From Bifidobacterium breve (lineage in GTDB: Bacteria; Actinomycetota; Thermoleophilia; Solirubrobacterales; Solirubrobacteraceae): a stretch of 63,390 bases of DNA. Where the stretch lies: positions 1-63,390 of the forward strand of contig CAMCVN010000010.1 of assembly GCA_945881845.1 (NCBI GenBank). Direction: 5' to 3'. Positions within the stretch are counted from its first letter, which is position 1; each line of letters starts with the position of its first letter. Under the pieces are notes generated by a model. That model was not told the DNA's origin. It saw only the letters and a program-made list of their open reading frames with translations, and ran no database searches. Shown piece after piece: positions 16,806 through 24,254 of the stretch. A program made the position numbers and the translations under genes.

Positions 16806-17654
16806 TCAGGCCGCGCTGACGCGTTCAAGTAGCTCGTCGCTAAGCCGCAGCCGCTCGACGCAGTTGGCCGTGCCGCTGAGCTCGACGGCCATCCGCTCGC
16901 CGAGCGCGACTAGAAGCTCGCCGCCATCCAGAACGACGGTTACTGGACTGCTGCCGCCAGCAAGCACACTCGCGACAGCTGCGCCACTCGCGCCGGTGCC
17001 GCTGGAGGCGGTCTCCCCCACACCGCGCTCAAAGATCCGCGCTCTGATCCTCCCATCACCCAGCGGCGTCCACCAACTGACGTTGGTTCGCCCCGGAAAG
17101 CGCGCGTCGTTCTCAACCAATGGTCCGATCTTCTCCAGCTCGAGAGCATCGAGCAGCATCGATGAAGCAACCTCAAACACACACTGTGGGTTGCCGACCG
17201 AAACGAACTGGAAGGGAACGCCTACTCCGCCGATCTCGATCTCGGAGCGCCCATCCTCAGGGCCACCAGGGAATTGGCTGCTTGCGGTCGTCGCGCGACC
17301 GATCGAGACGGTCGCGCTGTCGGGGCCCGTCAGTTCGGCCGTGATGACGCCCGCCGGCGTCTTGATTGCCAACGCAGTTGAGTCGCTCCATCCACTTGCA
17401 CGCAGATAGAGGAAAGCTTGCCGCGAGCCGTTGCCGGAAAGCTCGGCCTGCGAGCCGTCAGCGTTCCAAATAGTTAGGTCGGCGCTAACTGCGTCGTCGT
17501 CGCCGTGGCTGAGCTCTAGGACGCCGTCGGCGCCGAGCCCAGCTCGCTCGTCGCAGAGCAGTCGAACCTTCTTGGGGTTGAGTTCAAAGCGGAGCCGTTC
17601 GCGCTCGACGATCAGATACTCATTGCCCAGCGCCTGCCACCGCTCAAGTTCCAT
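16806..17654 (-). CDS. dapF: Diaminopimelate epimerase-like protein lacking both catalytic cysteines
   Basis: By length (282 residues) and pattern this is DapF, which interconverts LL- and meso-DAP. It has GADGVLEL, WNADGSQAE, GNG, VSVGNPQ and ERGVGET in the right order. However, the two active-site cysteines that act as base and acid are both Ser: Ser73 in ELSGNGSR and Ser218 in TASSGTGA. The usual His of the GNPH motif is Gln. Both Ser codons (TCC and AGC) are clear in the DNA. It may be a low-activity or re-purposed epimerase, or a variant using another mechanism. ATG at 17654 fits the family N terminus; upstream codons lie within miaA, whose end it overlaps by 11 nt. Confidence 0.85.
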   Translation of the reverse strand: MELERWQALGNEYLIVERERLRFELNPKKVRLLCDERAGLGADGVLELSHGDDDAVSADLTIWNADGSQAELSGNGSRQAFLYLRASGWSDSTALAIKTPAGVITAELTGPDSATVSIGRATTASSQFPGGPEDGRSEIEIGGVGVPFQFVSVGNPQCVFEVASSMLLDALELEKIGPLVENDARFPGRTNVSWWTPLGDGRIRARIFERGVGETASSGTGASGAAVASVLAGGSSPVTVVLDGGELLVALGERMAVELSGTANCVERLRLSDELLERVSAA

Positions 17655-18606
17655 CAGCGCCAGAGTACGCTGCCGGGCCACCGAGCGCGGCAAGAATTTC
17701 ATCTGCGGCCTCGCCGCCGTCGCGGCGATCGAGGTCGAATAGCTCGGCCGAGTCGAGCTTCTTAAGCCACGTCAGCTGCCGTTTTGCATACCGGCGCGTG
17801 GCCTGCTTCATCGCATCGAGGTCGCCGTTCTGCAATTCGCGGAAGCCAAGCGCCATCTGTGCCGTGCGCGATGCGCCGGCGCTGAGTGCGTTCGCGACCT
17901 CTGCCGCACCGCCGGCCGCAGCGATCTCGTCAACGCGCGAGTTGATCCGCTGGTAGAGCTGCTCGCGGCTGCGGACTAGTCCAATCAGCCGCGTCGGGTG
18001 ACGCATCTGCGAGGTCCAAATGCCGCCCTGCTGGTCATCGACGGACTGCCCCTCTTCGATCAGCGCCAACGCGCGGATCAGCCTACGGTGGTCTGCGACG
18101 TTAATCCGCGCCGCCGCCGGCTGTGAATGGTCCGCGAGCTGCTGATGGAGCACTTCGGCCCCCTCGCGTTGCAGCCTCAGTTGGAGCGCAGCTTCCGTGG
18201 CATCCGCTACCGGAGGCCGTAGTGGCATCTCGGTCAGAGCTGCCTGAAGGTAGAGCCCCGTCCCGCCTACAACGATCGGCTGCTCGCCGCGCGCCAGCGC
18301 AGCGTCGATCTCAGCGTGGGCCAATTCGCTGTATTGGGCGACGCTGAACTCTTCGTCTATCGGAACGCAGCCGAGCAGCCGATGATCGGCGCGAGCGCGC
18401 TGCTCGGAACTCGCCGCTCCACTAATTAGTTCTAGGCCTTGATAGAGCTGCATCGAATCGGCGGCGATCAGGACGCTCCCACGGCCGGCGCCCGCGAGCC
18501 GCTCTGATAGCGCGACGGCGAGCTCACTCTTGCCGACCGACGTCGGCCCAAAAAGCGCAACAACTTGTAGCCCTTGAGCGTCGGGGTCTGAAGATCTGCC
18601 GTTCAC
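17644..18606 (-). CDS. miaA: tRNA dimethylallyltransferase
   Basis: MiaA adds a dimethylallyl group from DMAPP to N6 of A37 in tRNAs reading UNN codons, the substrate that MiaB (at 19431) then methylthiolates. The protein has the P-loop GPTSVGKSE, the DSMQLYQGLE motif of MiaA, GGTGLYLQA, the RALALIE region and the C-terminal YAKRQLTWLKK. GTG at 18606 gives 320 residues. TTG at 18654 would be 16 residues longer but runs across the promoter and start of the divergent SDR gene. The 3' end overlaps dapF by 11 nt. Confidence 0.93.
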   Translation of the reverse strand: MNGRSSDPDAQGLQVVALFGPTSVGKSELAVALSERLAGAGRGSVLIAADSMQLYQGLELISGAASSEQRARADHRLLGCVPIDEEFSVAQYSELAHAEIDAALARGEQPIVVGGTGLYLQAALTEMPLRPPVADATEAALQLRLQREGAEVLHQQLADHSQPAAARINVADHRRLIRALALIEEGQSVDDQQGGIWTSQMRHPTRLIGLVRSREQLYQRINSRVDEIAAAGGAAEVANALSAGASRTAQMALGFRELQNGDLDAMKQATRRYAKRQLTWLKKLDSAELFDLDRRDGGEAADEILAALGGPAAYSGADGT

Positions 18607-18630
18607 AGCCGCAACGGTACCTGCGCGTGC

Positions 18631-18636
18631 GACAAT
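18631..18636 (+). promoter_or_regulatory. -10 box of the SDR gene, leaderless type
   Basis: GACAAT is 6 nt before the GTG at 18643, with no ribosome site in between. It lies between the divergent starts of miaA and the SDR gene. Confidence 0.4.
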
Positions 18637-18642
18637 GCCGCT

Positions 18643-19434
18643 GTGCAGATCCAAGGAAAGACAGTTCTACTAACCGGCGCGACCGGAGGGATCGGCGAAG
18701 CGATCGCCCACGAGCTCAGCGCCGCCGGGGCAAAGCTGATTGTCAGCGGACGCCGAGCCGACGTGCTTGCACGGATCGCCGCTGATACAGGGGCGACGGT
18801 CGCAGTGGCCGATCTCGCCGACCGCGAACAGCTCGAAGCACTCGTCGCGGCTCACTCCAACGTCGACATCCTCGTCGCGAACGCAGCCCTACCGGCATCC
18901 GGTGAACTATCCGACTTCTCGCTCGATCAGATCGACCGCGCGCTCGACGTGAACCTTCGCGCGCCAGTGATCATGTCGCGGCTGCTGGCCGATCAGATGG
19001 TTTCCCGCGGTAGCGGTCAGATTGTCTTGATCGCCTCGCTCGCTGGGAAGGTCGCGACGGCCGGCAGCAGCCTCTATTCGGCGACAAAGTTTGGCCTTCG
19101 TGGTTTTGGCGCCGGCCTGCGCGCCGACCTTGTTGGCAGCGGCGTCGGCGTCAGCGTGGTCTTCCCCGGCTTTGTCCGTGACGCCGGGATGTTCCACGAA
19201 AGCGAGGTTGAACTTCCGGGCTATGTCGGTACCAGCTCTCCGCAGGACGTCGCCGACGCCGTCCGTTCAGCGGTCGAGAACGACCGCGGCGAGATTGATG
19301 TCGCGCCGCTCAGCGTACGTGCCGCCACGAAAGTCTCGGAGCTTGCGCCGGGAGTGATGAGCGCCGTCGTCCGCCGGCTCGGCAGCGCCAAATTCACTGC
19401 CGAGATGGCCGACAGCCAAGCTGACAAGCGCTAA
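18643..19434 (+). CDS. Short-chain dehydrogenase/reductase
   Basis: This 263-residue classical SDR has the cofactor motif TGATGGIG at 11-18, the Asp of VADLAD (suggesting adenine-ring binding), and NAALP in place of NNAG. Catalytic Ser is in LIASLAG and Tyr/Lys in YSATK. The N-terminal Arg-Arg (SGRRAD) at the end of strand 2 favours NADP(H). The substrate is unknown. The closest functional types by eye are general 3-oxoacyl or alcohol reductases of lipid metabolism. It is isolated: divergent from miaA and converging on miaB with a 4-nt overlap. Confidence 0.85.
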   Translation: MQIQGKTVLLTGATGGIGEAIAHELSAAGAKLIVSGRRADVLARIAADTGATVAVADLADREQLEALVAAHSNVDILVANAALPASGELSDFSLDQIDRALDVNLRAPVIMSRLLADQMVSRGSGQIVLIASLAGKVATAGSSLYSATKFGLRGFGAGLRADLVGSGVGVSVVFPGFVRDAGMFHESEVELPGYVGTSSPQDVADAVRSAVENDRGEIDVAPLSVRAATKVSELAPGVMSAVVRRLGSAKFTAEMADSQADKR

Positions 19435-20759
19435 CGCAGCGCGCTGGCGACCAACGTCGCCTGCCCGCTCAGCGAAGTGCTCGTGGCGCTCTCGATCTCA
19501 ACCTCTACAAGTTCGCCGGCAACGGCGACGCCGGAGAAGTTGACCGCCTTGTTGTGGCGGCTGCGTCCACGCAGCCGCTCCGGGTCGGTCCGTGATTGGC
19601 CCTCGACTAGGACTTCGACCGGGCGGCCGACGAACCGCTGCGCGCGGGCGGTCGCGACTCGTTGGACAAGCTCGATCAGGCGGCCAATCCGTTCGCTTGC
19701 TTCTTCGGCCGAAACTAGGCCGTCGGTCAATAGTGCCGCCTCGGTCCCGCGGCGTGGCGAGTAGATGAAGGTGTAGGCGGCGTCGAATTGAGCGTCTTCG
19801 ACTAGCGCGAGTGTCTGCTGGAAGTCAGCCTCAGTTTCGCCGGGGAAGCCGACAATGATGTCGGTCGTAAGGCTGACGTCGGGGATCGCACCCCGAATCA
19901 TCGCGACTCGACTTAGGTAGCGATCGCGGTCATAGGTGCGGCGCATCGCCTTCAAGATCTTTGACGAACCCGACTGCAGCGGAAGGTGGATGTGCTCGCA
20001 GACCGAGTCGAGCTCAACGTGCGCATCGATAACGTCGGCCCGCATATCCTGCGGGTGCGGGCTCGTGTAGCGGAGCCGATCGACTCCATCTACGGCGTCG
20101 ATCGCTGCGAGTAGTTCGCTGAAACTGCGCCGCTCAGGGCGCAGATCACGGCCGTACGAATTGACGTTCTGGCCGAGCAACGTAATCTCACGGGCGCCGC
20201 GAGCTACGAGCGACTCCGCTTCGGCCACTAGGTCCGCGAATGGCCTGCTCAGCTCCAGCCCTCTCGTCGATGGAACGATGCAATACGAGCACTTCTGGTT
20301 GCAGCCAACGCTGATCTGCATCCAGGCCGAGGCGCTCTGCTTGGAGCGCATTGGTAGTTCGCCGGTGAAGCCGCCGAACTCGAAGTAGCCTTGCGCTCTA
20401 ACCGAATCTGAAAGCAAGAACTGGCCTAGTTGGTCTACCTGCCCCGGCCCAAACGCGACGTCTACGAACGGATAGCGCTCGAAGACCTCGTCCTTGAGCG
20501 ACTGCGCCCAACAGCCGCCAACTGCGACGACGACGCCCGGGCGGGCGGCCTTGAACCGCTTTGCGTTGCCGAGCTGCGTCTCCAAGCGCCGGTCGGCACT
20601 CTCACGGATCGAGCAGGTATTGAGCACAATCAAGTCGGCTTCGCTGGCGGAGTCAGCTTGCGCGTAGCCGAGCGACTCCAGCAGCCCGTCGATCCGCTCT
20701 GAATCGTGCTGATTCATTTGACAGCCGAAGGTTGTGACGTGGAAAGTTGAAGCGGCCAT
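19431..20759 (-). CDS. miaB: tRNA-2-methylthio-N6-dimethylallyladenosine synthase
   Basis: MiaB is a radical-SAM methylthiotransferase that adds a methylthio group to i6A37 of tRNA. The 442-residue protein has the three UPF0004 cysteines for the auxiliary cluster (Cys13 in FGCQMN, Cys49 in NTCSIRE, Cys83 in GGCWAQ). It also has the radical-SAM CxxxCxxC in CNQKCSYCIVP near 153, and a C-terminal TRAM domain. It works after MiaA, encoded 0.8 kb away. It is transcribed with recX and recA on the minus strand. Confidence 0.96.
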   Translation of the reverse strand: MAASTFHVTTFGCQMNQHDSERIDGLLESLGYAQADSASEADLIVLNTCSIRESADRRLETQLGNAKRFKAARPGVVVAVGGCWAQSLKDEVFERYPFVDVAFGPGQVDQLGQFLLSDSVRAQGYFEFGGFTGELPMRSKQSASAWMQISVGCNQKCSYCIVPSTRGLELSRPFADLVAEAESLVARGAREITLLGQNVNSYGRDLRPERRSFSELLAAIDAVDGVDRLRYTSPHPQDMRADVIDAHVELDSVCEHIHLPLQSGSSKILKAMRRTYDRDRYLSRVAMIRGAIPDVSLTTDIIVGFPGETEADFQQTLALVEDAQFDAAYTFIYSPRRGTEAALLTDGLVSAEEASERIGRLIELVQRVATARAQRFVGRPVEVLVEGQSRTDPERLRGRSRHNKAVNFSGVAVAGELVEVEIESATSTSLSGQATLVASALR

Positions 20760-20787
20760 CAGCGACGCAGGCTAGCGCGAGCCGCGA

Positions 20788-21267
20788 CTAGCCGCGTTCG
20801 AAGGCACGAACTGCGTCGTATGCGATCTCGAGGCTGTAGCCGCGCCGCGCCAGCATTCCTAGCGCGCGTTCGCGTTCGCGCTCGTCGCTCGGTCTCACAC
20901 TGACCCGCTGGTCGAGCACGCGAATCGCGTCTTCGACTTGATCCGCATGACCGCGCGAGCCGACTACCGAGTCAATGATCTCTGTCGAGACCCCGGCCTC
21001 GCGCAAATTGGTGATGATCCGTTCGTTTCCCCAGCCGTCGATCGCACGACGGTCTTCAGCGTAGAGCGCGGCGAAGCGCTGATCGCTGAGGTAGCCATCG
21101 GCAACCATCTGCGCGACTACTTCGCCGATTATCGGCTGCGCTATTCCGTCACGCTCTAGCCGCGCAGACACCTGCGCGACTGTGCGCTCGCGCTTGGCAA
21201 TGAACTTGAAGGCACGCTCTAACGCGTCCTGAACCCTTTGACCGTGATCGAGTGGCGCGCTTGCCAA
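20788..21267 (-). CDS. recX: Regulatory protein RecX
   Basis: RecX binds within the RecA filament groove and inhibits RecA recombinase and co-protease activity. This protein of about 159 residues shows the three-helix tandem repeats of the family: ALERAFKFIAKRERTVAQVSARL, then VVAQMVADGYLSDQRFAALY, then ALGMLARRGYSLEIAYDAV. I placed the start at TTG 21267, 4 nt after the recA stop. An ATG further upstream would overlap recA by more than 200 nt in another frame and gives a non-family N terminus. Position directly after recA is the common actinobacterial arrangement and means both are under the same SOS promoter. Confidence 0.88.
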   Translation of the reverse strand: MASAPLDHGQRVQDALERAFKFIAKRERTVAQVSARLERDGIAQPIIGEVVAQMVADGYLSDQRFAALYAEDRRAIDGWGNERIITNLREAGVSTEIIDSVVGSRGHADQVEDAIRVLDQRVSVRPSDERERERALGMLARRGYSLEIAYDAVRAFERG

Positions 21268-21271
21268 CTGC

Positions 21272-22393
21272 TTATGCGGCTTCAGCCGTTGGCTCGTCGC
21301 CGGCAGCAGCCGTTGACTCTTCGGCGAGTACCGGAACCTCGGCATCGGCGTCACGGTCAATCGGGACGACAAGGTCCTTGTCGACGCCGACGATTGCGTA
21401 GATCTTCTCTTCGATCTCTTTCGCCATCTTCGGGTTCTCGTCGAGGTAGGCCTTGGCGTTGTTGCGCCCCTGACCGAGCCGTTCTTCGCCATAGGAGAAG
21501 AAGGAACCGGACTTCGTCACGATCTCGTGCTCGATACCGAGATCGAGAATGCAACCCGACGTCGAGATGCCCTTGCCGAACTCGATGTCAAACTCGGCTT
21601 GACGGAATGGCGCCGCGACCTTGTTCTTAACGACCTTGACGCGGACGCGGTTACCGACCGCTTCGGTCCCGTCCTTAAGCGTCTCGATCCGGCGAATGTC
21701 AAGCCGCTGCGACGAGTAGAACTTCAGCGCGCGGCCACCTGGCTGCGTCTCCGGCGAGCCGAACATCACGCCAATCTTCTCGCGGATCTGATTCGTGAAG
21801 AGGCACATCGTCTGTGCGCGGTTGAGATTGCCGGCTAGCTTACGCATCGCTTGGCTCATCATTCGCGCCTGCAGGCCGACCGTCTGGTCGCCCATCTGCC
21901 CTTCTAGCTCAGAGCGTGGCGTCAATGCGGCGACGGAGTCGATTGCGACGAGATCTACAGCGCCAGAACGGACCAGCATGTCGGCGATCTCCAGCGCCTG
22001 CTCACCGTAGTCGGGCTGCGAGACCAGCAGCTCGTCGATGTCGACGCCGATCTGACGGGCGTAGAGCGGATCCATTGAGTGCTCAGCGTCGATGAAGGCG
22101 CAGACGCCCCCGAGCTTTTGTGCCTCAGCGATCACGTGGTAGACGAGAGTGGTCTTACCGGAAGATTCCGGCCCAAAGAGCTCGACGATGCGGCCGCGCG
22201 GCATCCCGCCGATTCCAAGAGCGAGATCGAGAGAGAGCGCACCGGTAGGAATCGCGTCAACCTTGACCTGTGCTCCTTCGTCGCCCATGCGCATGACGGA
22301 CCCTTGTCCGAACTGCTTTTCGATCTGCGAAAGAGCACCTTTCAGTGCGTCATCGCGGGCTTTTGCTGCCTTATCTGTTGCTGGAGTTGGCAT
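21272..22393 (-). CDS. recA: Recombinase A
   Basis: RecA forms ATP-dependent filaments on single-stranded DNA for homologous recombination and triggers LexA self-cleavage. This 373-residue protein has Walker [11 protein letters not shown], the Walker B region [13 protein letters not shown]-binding loops L1 ([17 protein letters not shown] region) and L2 ([20 protein letters not shown] region), and an acidic, Ala-rich C-terminal tail. No intein is present. A LexA-type operator lies 26-41 nt before the ATG. recX follows 4 nt downstream. Confidence 0.98.
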   Translation of the reverse strand: MPTPATDKAAKARDDALKGALSQIEKQFGQGSVMRMGDEGAQVKVDAIPTGALSLDLALGIGGMPRGRIVELFGPESSGKTTLVYHVIAEAQKLGGVCAFIDAEHSMDPLYARQIGVDIDELLVSQPDYGEQALEIADMLVRSGAVDLVAIDSVAALTPRSELEGQMGDQTVGLQARMMSQAMRKLAGNLNRAQTMCLFTNQIREKIGVMFGSPETQPGGRALKFYSSQRLDIRRIETLKDGTEAVGNRVRVKVVKNKVAAPFRQAEFDIEFGKGISTSGCILDLGIEHEIVTKSGSFFSYGEERLGQGRNNAKAYLDENPKMAKEIEEKIYAIVGVDKDLVVPIDRDADAEVPVLAEESTAAAGDEPTAEAA

Positions 22394-22418
22394 CGTCGGT
22401 ACGACCTCTCTATCGGGC

Positions 22419-22434
22419 GAGAACTTATGTTCGG
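22419..22434. promoter_or_regulatory. LexA (SOS) box of recA
   Basis: GAGAACTTATGTTCGG contains a perfect GAAC-N4-GTTC inverted repeat (22421-22432). This matches the core of the Gram-positive/actinobacterial LexA operator (CGAAC-N4-GTTCG). It sits directly upstream of recA, as expected for LexA repression. Confidence 0.8.
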
Positions 22435-22523
22435 TCCTCGTGCGGACGGAAAAGCGAAGCTACCGGCGCAAATCGAACGTCGCTAGGCCGAAATTGATGC
22501 CAAATAGGCCATATAGGCCGTAA

Positions 22524-23819
22524 TTACGAGCTCTGTTCGCGAAGCAACTGGGCTGCCAGATGCATGATCACGGTCGTCGTACGGTCACGAATTAGCTGCC
22601 GCGAGCCTGGCAACTGCAGCTTACGCACCGCACTCTCGCCGCTGCTGAGCGAGACAGCGCACCAGACGAGGCCGACTGGCTTCTCCTCGGTGCCTCCGCC
22701 CGGGCCAGCGATACCGGTGACGCCGACCCCTACATCTGCTGCCAAGACCGTGCGGGCACCCTCGGCCAACGCCAGCGCTACCTCCTCACTAACCGCGCCG
22801 TACTCTTCGATCAACGCCGCCGGGACTCCAGCGAGGCTGCTCTTCGCCTCATTGCTGTAGACGACGAGTCCGCCGCGAAGATAGGCCGACGCCCCTGGTG
22901 TCTCGGTCAGCCGCGCTGCGACTAAGCCGCCTGTGCACGACTCGGCGACAGCGATGGACCGAGCCGGTGGTCCAGTCAGTAGCGCTGCGAGCTGCTGGTC
23001 TATCGTCGTGCCATCTATCGAGAACAGCGTGTCAGCGTGGCTGTCGGCGATGAAGTTGGCAAAGTCGTCGTAGAGCGCCTGCCGATCGGGCGTGAAACGG
23101 GTCACGATTTCAATTTCACCGCGCCGCAAACAGGTTGTTATCTCGAGCTGCTCAATTGCGATGCCGGCCCCAGCCGCAGCCCGTAGCGTTGCCGCGATCT
23201 CTGACTCAGGGATGCCAAAGAGCCGCAGCATCGATTGCTCAATCGCTACTCGCCCCTCTGTTGCGGCGATAAACGGTTCCGTCCGCGCGGCTGCCTCCCA
23301 CATCGGCACGAGCTCACTCGGAGGACCGGGCAAGACGACAACGGTAGGCCCGTCGCCGCCGTCCGGCGGCGGCACGACTAGCCCTGGAGCAGTGCCGATC
23401 GGCTCAAGAATCGTCGCGCCCTCGGGGATCGTCGCCTGCTTCAGGTTGCCGGCTGCAATTGATTCCTGATCAACACTCGGCCAGCGCGCCGTAAGGCGCG
23501 CAAGGATTGCCGTGATCCTCATGTGGAGCGGCTCGTCAACGACCATTGCGCGTCGCTGGAACTCGCCAACAACTGTTGCCGTCAGGTCATCGGCGGTCGG
23601 CCCAAGCCCCCCGCTCGTGATGATCAGCGAGCATCCTTCGTCGGCGAGCCAGCGCAGCGCAGCGAGAATGTCGGCCGGTCGGTCGCCGACGACAACCGTG
23701 CTCTCGTGGTCAACGCCGAGAGCGCGAAGCTGCTCCGAACACCATGGCCCGTTGCGATCGACGACGCGGCCTGTCAAGACCTCAGTGCCGGTCACAACGA
23801 TGCCGGCGCGTGCGCTCAC
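22524..23819 (-). CDS. cinA: CinA family protein (competence/damage-inducible protein A)
   Basis: The 431-residue protein has both CinA domains. The N-terminal MoCF/COG1058 domain (IVVTGTEVLTGRVVD, SGGLGPTADDLT) is a CoA or ADP-ribose pyrophosphatase-like fold. The C-terminal CinA domain (SIAVAESCTGGLVAARLT, GPGGGTEEKPVGLVW) is nicotinamide-nucleotide amidohydrolase. In characterised relatives the protein recycles NMN for NAD synthesis, while the name comes from its link with recA in competence. It lies directly upstream of recA on the same strand, and its GTG start overlaps the RodZ-like gene by 4 nt. Confidence 0.93.
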   Translation of the reverse strand: MSARAGIVVTGTEVLTGRVVDRNGPWCSEQLRALGVDHESTVVVGDRPADILAALRWLADEGCSLIITSGGLGPTADDLTATVVGEFQRRAMVVDEPLHMRITAILARLTARWPSVDQESIAAGNLKQATIPEGATILEPIGTAPGLVVPPPDGGDGPTVVVLPGPPSELVPMWEAAARTEPFIAATEGRVAIEQSMLRLFGIPESEIAATLRAAAGAGIAIEQLEITTCLRRGEIEIVTRFTPDRQALYDDFANFIADSHADTLFSIDGTTIDQQLAALLTGPPARSIAVAESCTGGLVAARLTETPGASAYLRGGLVVYSNEAKSSLAGVPAALIEEYGAVSEEVALALAEGARTVLAADVGVGVTGIAGPGGGTEEKPVGLVWCAVSLSSGESAVRKLQLPGSRQLIRDRTTTVIMHLAAQLLREQSS

Positions 23820-24241
23820 GGAAGCAGGCCGAGTGCTGCGCCGTGGATCAGCGCCTGTGGCGGAGCGGCGTCAGAATTGGTCCCAATCAGAAAGAGCCCA
23901 ACGATCAAGATGACAACGAGTGCAACGACAAGCCACGTCCGCCACCCGCGCCGGCGCGTTTCAGACCCGTACGGAGCTCTCGGCGCATAGCTGGAAGGAT
24001 CGCCGACCGACACCTGACCGGCTTTGAACACTTCAACCAAGGCGCGGCCGTCCAAGCCGAGGTAATCGCCATAGGTCCTGAGGAAGCTCTTCGCCGACGT
24101 CTCCTCCGGCAATGCGGCCCAGTCGCCGCTCTCCAGTGCGCGCAAGTACTTCGAACGAATCTTCGTCGCGTACTCAGCGGTAGCGATGTCAATCCCGGCG
24201 TCGGTCCGCGCGGTTCTTAGCTGGCTAGCGATGTCGCTCAT
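23816..24241 (-). CDS. RodZ-like helix-turn-helix membrane protein
   Basis: This 141-residue protein has an N-terminal helix-turn-helix of the HTH_25/RodZ type (residues about 5-70). It includes LRTARTDAGIDIATAEYATK and the conserved pattern YLRALESGDWAALPE, followed by FLRTYGDYLGLDG. A basic Arg cluster leads to a single membrane helix (WLVVALVVILIVGLFLIG, about 104-121) and a short outer tail. RodZ links MreB to the membrane in rods; this short form lacks the large periplasmic domain, so its role could be regulatory or in division. It sits between ftsK and cinA, where actinobacteria commonly have pgsA and a regulator. No pgsA is present here. Confidence 0.8.
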   Translation of the reverse strand: MSDIASQLRTARTDAGIDIATAEYATKIRSKYLRALESGDWAALPEETSAKSFLRTYGDYLGLDGRALVEVFKAGQVSVGDPSSYAPRAPYGSETRRRGWRTWLVVALVVILIVGLFLIGTNSDAAPPQALIHGAALGLLP

Positions 24242-24254
24242 AGCCAGAGGCTAA

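Noticed and set aside
21268-21492. Longer RecX with an N-terminal extension
   Set aside because: This part is recA read in another frame, and the Arg/Thr/Ser-rich translation does not look like RecX.
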